Origin: Frigoribacterium sp. Leaf263
Lineage (GTDB): Bacteria; Actinomycetota; Actinomycetes; Actinomycetales; Microbacteriaceae
DNA: 64,000 bases
NCBI RefSeq assembly: GCF_001422285.1
Contig: NZ_LMMO01000003.1
Span: forward strand, 1,007,135-1,071,134
Direction: 5' to 3'
Shown here: one piece after another, positions 61,111 through 64,000 of the stretch
How the letters are laid out: the number at the start of each line of letters is the position of its first letter
Numbering within the stretch: the stretch's first letter is position 1
The notes under the pieces: generated by a model
What the model was told of the DNA's origin: nothing
The model's database searches: none
Seen by the model: the letters and a program-made list of their open reading frames with translations, nothing else
Program-made: the position numbers and the translations under genes

Positions 61111-63158
61111 GCCGACGTCCGCGGCACGACGTCCTCGAAGCGCCGGTCGGCGACCAGCACCTCCGGCGCGTCCGGCCCGCCGTCGCGCGCCCAGGCCCGG
61201 ACCGTGTTGACGACCACGTAGTCGTCCGCCGTCGCCGTCACCCGCGAGGTCGTCTCGAGTCGGGCCCGCCAGTCGGGCTTCTCGAGGCCGATCGCCCAGC
61301 GCGACTCGGCCGACGCCGACAGCGGGTCGCCGTCGACGATGCGGTAGGTCTCGCGGCTCTCCTCGCTGAAGACGAGACCGTCGGGGTACTCGCGGCCGCC
61401 GCCGTAGCCCGGGTCGACGTCGAGCACCCACTCCCCCGTGCCGACGTCGTGCGTGACGCTGCGCTCCGGCAGATCGGACGTCGGCGGCAGGGCGCGGACG
61501 GCCAGCGGCGTCGCGCGCTCGGGCTCCTCGAAGCGCACGCCGTCGTCGCCGGTGCGCGTCCAGACCGGCAGGGTGACCGAGCTCCGCTGCGGGTCGATGG
61601 TCAGGGCCGCCTCGTCGGCGTGCGGCCAGATCCACGGCCAGTAGGCCGACGACACCGCGATGCGGAGGCGGTGGCCGGCCGGGAACGAGTGCCCGGTCGA
61701 GACCAGGGCGAGGCGCACGCTCTGCTCGACCCGCACCTCCATCGGGTCGTCGCGATCGCGGCCGTGCCGCTTGTTGAGGTTGAGCACGCCGCGGGTGACG
61801 AGCGTCGAGGCGCCGTCGGGCGCCACGTCGCAGAGCCGCACGATGACGGTCGCGTCGGGCCGGTCGCTCGTGACCGCGAGGTCGACGACGACGGAGCCGA
61901 GCACGTCGAGCGCGTCGTCCACGTCGAGGTCGAAGCACACCGACCGGCCGTCGTCGGCGCGCTGGTCGGGCGGCAGGTCCGTCGCGTTGCCGAACGGGAA
62001 GAACCGTCCGGCGTCGAGCCCGGTGCTCTGCGGCGAGCGCACCACGACCGGCCCGTGCTCGCCGCCGATCATCAGCTCGAGCGGCTCGACCCGCGACCGC
62101 GTCGCCGACGAGGGCCAGGCCTCGGCCGCGACCCAGCGCCCGGTGCGCTCGGCGTAGTACGTCGCGGGCGGCTCGGAGTCGTTGATCCAGGCCCGCAGCG
62201 CCGGCTCGTCGTCGACCCCGTTCGGCTCGTCGAGCAGCCAGCGGTCCAACCAGCGCAGGGTCTCCTGCAGGAATCCGATGCCCGGTCCGGGGGCGAGTCC
62301 GCGATCGGGGTACTGGTGCGACCAGGGCCCGATGATCCCCTTCACCGGTGCGTCGAGGTTCGCCACCAGCCGCAGCACGGCGTCGCGGTAGGGGTCGGCC
62401 CAGCCTCCGACGGCGAGGACGGCGGCGGTGATCGTCGTGTAGTCCTCGCAGACGCTGCCGTGGCGCCAGTAGTCGTCGCGCTCCTGGTGGGCCAGCCACG
62501 TCGGGGTCATCGGCCTGTTGTGCTCGAGGCGCTCGCGCCAGCGGGACACCCAGTCGGCGCCGACCACCTCGGGGCGCGGGGGGCGCGAGTTGAACGCGAG
62601 CATGGTGCCGCCCCAGGCGGCCATGTCGATGCCGAGCACGGCGCCGCCCATGTAGTGCACGTCGTTGTCGTAGCGGTCGTCGGTCGAGCAGACGGTGACG
62701 ATGGCCTTGAGCGCGGCGGGGGTCCGGCCCGCGAGCTGCAGGGCGTTGAACCCGCCCCACGAGATGCCGAACGCGCCCACCGCTCCGGTCGACCAGGGCT
62801 GCGCGGCGAGCCACTCGATCAGGGCGATGCCGTCGTCGAGCTCCTGCTCGGAGTACTCGTCGTCGAACAGGCCGTCGCTCGAGCCCGTGCCGCGGATGTC
62901 GACGCGCACCGAGGCGTACCCGCGGGCCGCGTACCAGGGGTGCCGCTCGCTGTCGCGCGGGGCCGTCCAGTCGTCGAGCCGGTATGGCAGGTACTCGAGC
63001 AGCACCGGCACCGGATGCTCGACCCGGGGAGCCCAGATGCGCGCGTGCAGACGCGTCCCGTCGGGCATCGGCACCCACTCGTCGCGCACGTCGACCGCGT
63101 GCACGGGGCGGGGATGACCCAGGAGGCGCGGGTCGGCCGAGCCGCCGCCCCCGGTCAC
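61107..63158 (-). CDS. CocE/NonD-family acyl hydrolase (X-Pro dipeptidyl-peptidase-like)
   Basis: 683 residues. Alpha/beta-hydrolase domain with the nucleophile serine in F-G-I-S-W-G-G-F-N near 131 and V-D-I-R-G-T-G-S-S-D-G before it. A C-terminal PepX_C beta-sandwich follows (about 400-660). Members cleave Xaa-Pro peptides, cocaine-like esters or amides. It is coupled through a tiny gene to a peptide-type ABC ATPase, so an imported peptide or amide is likely. The start region A-D-P-R-L-L-G-H-P comes from the repeat; the GTG at 63158 overlaps the upstream stop (GTGA). A later start before V-H-A-V-D-V is possible. Confidence 0.85.
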   Translation of the reverse strand: MTGGGGSADPRLLGHPRPVHAVDVRDEWVPMPDGTRLHARIWAPRVEHPVPVLLEYLPYRLDDWTAPRDSERHPWYAARGYASVRVDIRGTGSSDGLFDDEYSEQELDDGIALIEWLAAQPWSTGAVGAFGISWGGFNALQLAGRTPAALKAIVTVCSTDDRYDNDVHYMGGAVLGIDMAAWGGTMLAFNSRPPRPEVVGADWVSRWRERLEHNRPMTPTWLAHQERDDYWRHGSVCEDYTTITAAVLAVGGWADPYRDAVLRLVANLDAPVKGIIGPWSHQYPDRGLAPGPGIGFLQETLRWLDRWLLDEPNGVDDEPALRAWINDSEPPATYYAERTGRWVAAEAWPSSATRSRVEPLELMIGGEHGPVVVRSPQSTGLDAGRFFPFGNATDLPPDQRADDGRSVCFDLDVDDALDVLGSVVVDLAVTSDRPDATVIVRLCDVAPDGASTLVTRGVLNLNKRHGRDRDDPMEVRVEQSVRLALVSTGHSFPAGHRLRIAVSSAYWPWIWPHADEAALTIDPQRSSVTLPVWTRTGDDGVRFEEPERATPLAVRALPPTSDLPERSVTHDVGTGEWVLDVDPGYGGGREYPDGLVFSEESRETYRIVDGDPLSASAESRWAIGLEKPDWRARLETTSRVTATADDYVVVNTVRAWARDGGPDAPEVLVADRRFEDVVPRTSA
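63120..63134 (+). repeat. interspersed 15-mer, 14/15, near an N-terminus
   Basis: CAGGAGGCGCGGGTC. In the CocE gene it is read as D-P-R-L-L, a third reading frame of the motif. Confidence 0.7.
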
Positions 63159-63364
63159 GAGGCGGTCCCGTCGCGTCGGCCGCGGCCGTCCGTGGCGACG
63201 GCCCGCATCTCGACCCGGCGCTCGAGGTGGGCCTCGGCGCGGAGGCCGGCCTGCGCCTCCTCGTCCCGGGCGCGCTCGCGCAGCGTCGACCGCGAGGCGC
63301 CGGTCGTGCCCGTCGTCTCCGTCGTCTCGGTCGTCTCGGCCGTGGTCGTCTCGGTCGTGCTCAC
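63155..63364 (-). CDS. tiny Thr-rich protein coupled to the ABC ATPase and CocE
   Basis: 69 residues, GTG start. The first 22 are nearly only Thr and Glu (T-T-E-T-T repeats). The rest is a charged helical stretch, L-R-E-R-A-R-D-E-E-A-Q-A-G-L-R-A-E-A-H-L-E-R-R. The GTG overlaps the ATPase stop and its TGA overlaps the CocE GTG, four bases each. That tight fit is the main evidence that it is translated. A 13/15 repeat copy (63248-63262) lies within. No family recognised; it could be translational filler or an accessory peptide. Confidence 0.5.
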   Translation of the reverse strand: MSTTETTTAETTETTETTGTTGASRSTLRERARDEEAQAGLRAEAHLERRVEMRAVATDGRGRRDGTAS

Positions 63365-64000
63365 ATCGCCTCCCAGTGCTTGATGCGGTGTCCGTCGCCG
63401 AGGTCGTCCCAGCCGTCGGCGTCGCGCCACCGCGGCCGACCGTCGCCGACCCCGGGCAGCTCGGTGGTGCCGGGGTCGAGCGTCGCCTCGAGCAGCGTGC
63501 GCGTGTACGGGTGATTCGGACCGCCGAAGACGCGATCGGCGGGACCGACCTCGACCAGGCGGCCGCCGGTCATGACGGCCACCCGATCCGCGACCCCGCG
63601 GACGACGGCGAGGTCGTGACTGATGAAGAGGCAGCTGAGCCCCTTGTCGTCGCGCAGCCCCGCGAGGAGGTCGAGCACCCCGGCCTGCACGCGGACGTCG
63701 AGCGCGGTCGTGATCTCGTCGGCGATGATCAGCTCGGGGCCGGCGGCGAGCGCCCGGGCGATGCCGACGCGCTGACGCTGACCGCCCGAGAGCTGCGCGG
63801 GGAGGCGCGTGGCGAAGTCGGGCGTGAGACCCACCTCGACGAGCAGCTCGGCGACCCGGTCGAGCGACGTGCTGCCGGTGAAGAGCTTCAGCGGACGGGC
63901 CACGGCGGCGCCGACGGTCCGTCGCGGGTTGAGCGACGTGTCGGCGTTCTGGAAGATCAGCTGCACCGCGCGCCGCAGCTCGGCGCTGCGCCGGGCGACG
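63361..64000 (-). CDS. peptide/nickel ABC transporter ATPase (partial, DppF/OppF-like)
   Basis: The C-terminal 212 residues; the gene runs past the window end, since the frame stays open. Seen: Q-loop L-I-F-Q-N, the oligopeptide-specific S-L-N-P-R-R, signature L-S-G-G-Q-R-Q-R, Walker B L-I-I-A-D-E-I-T-T-A-L-D, and the switch H in F-I-S-H-D-L. The tail N-H-P-Y-T-R-T-L is typical of peptide-importer ATPases. It overlaps the tiny downstream gene by GTGA. Confidence 0.9.
   Translation of the reverse strand, partial: VARRSAELRRAVQLIFQNADTSLNPRRTVGAAVARPLKLFTGSTSLDRVAELLVEVGLTPDFATRLPAQLSGGQRQRVGIARALAAGPELIIADEITTALDVRVQAGVLDLLAGLRDDKGLSCLFISHDLAVVRGVADRVAVMTGGRLVEVGPADRVFGGPNHPYTRTLLEATLDPGTTELPGVGDGRPRWRDADGWDDLGDGHRIKHWEAM

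Noticed and set aside
59952-64000. A jetD gene downstream of jetC
   Set aside because: All frames here were read; they hold CsbD, TetR, CocE, a tiny gene and an ABC ATPase. Nothing resembles a TOPRIM-like DUF2220 protein.

Overview
The window is high-GC DNA from an actinobacterium. GC-rich codon use, ATGA/GTGA operon overlaps, an EthA-type Baeyer-Villiger monooxygenase, a Kocuria/Rhodococcus-type putrescine oxidase and a RecQ-phosphoribosyltransferase fusion all fit Actinomycetota. A member of the Microbacteriaceae is my best guess (inference, not proven). About 47 protein genes are supported. I saw no tRNA, rRNA, CRISPR array, insertion sequence or phage gene, and no gene-free gap exceeds 300 bases.

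Layout. 0-2.7 kb: end of a sugar ABC importer operon (solute-binding lipoprotein, start of a permease), a divergent TetR gene with a palindromic operator, and a DoxX protein. 2.7-12.7 kb: a putrescine-to-succinate cassette. An APC importer and a universal stress protein lie at its downstream end, followed upstream by putrescine oxidase, aminobutyraldehyde dehydrogenase, succinate-semialdehyde dehydrogenase and GABA transaminase. A PucR-type regulator is transcribed divergently. 12.7-18 kb: DoxX, the RecQ-phosphoribosyltransferase fusion, and a coupled alcohol dehydrogenase/Baeyer-Villiger monooxygenase pair. 18-22 kb: a C4-dicarboxylate transporter with a divergent CitA/CitB-like two-component system. 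22-26.8 kb: a molybdopterin oxidoreductase, an ATP-dependent ligase and a LigD-type polymerase. 26.8-30.2 kb: a GH65 disaccharide phosphorylase coupled to beta-phosphoglucomutase. 30.4-36.5 kb: TetR with a divergent multidrug exporter, a SWIM-SNF2 helicase and a small ABM-domain protein. 36.6-46.1 kb: an amino-acid permease, a GH13 enzyme, a PRISE-like reductase, a ThrE exporter, a DEAD-box RNA helicase and small proteins. 46.3-53.6 kb: an SseB-like protein, a large RecB/DEDD/helicase fusion, an ATP-grasp ligase and a lipoprotein of unknown role. 53.7-60 kb: jetA-jetB-jetC, the SMC-like core of a type I Wadjet/MksBEF complex, with no jetD in the window. 60-64 kb: CsbD, then an overlapping operon of peptide ABC ATPase, a tiny Thr-rich protein, a CocE hydrolase and TetR.

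The most unusual signal is not a gene. A 15-base word, GAGGAGGCGCGGGTC, occurs exactly eight times and with one mismatch about eight more times, on both strands, in intergenic DNA and inside genes. In genes it is read in several frames as TRASS, EEARV, RRASS or DPRLLG, mostly at protein ends or linkers. It contains a perfect Shine-Dalgarno core, and most genic copies place the complementary anti-Shine-Dalgarno strand in the mRNA. An inverted pair forms a hairpin directly after jetC. A second hairpin family (three copies) and a 20-base tandem array lie between convergent genes.
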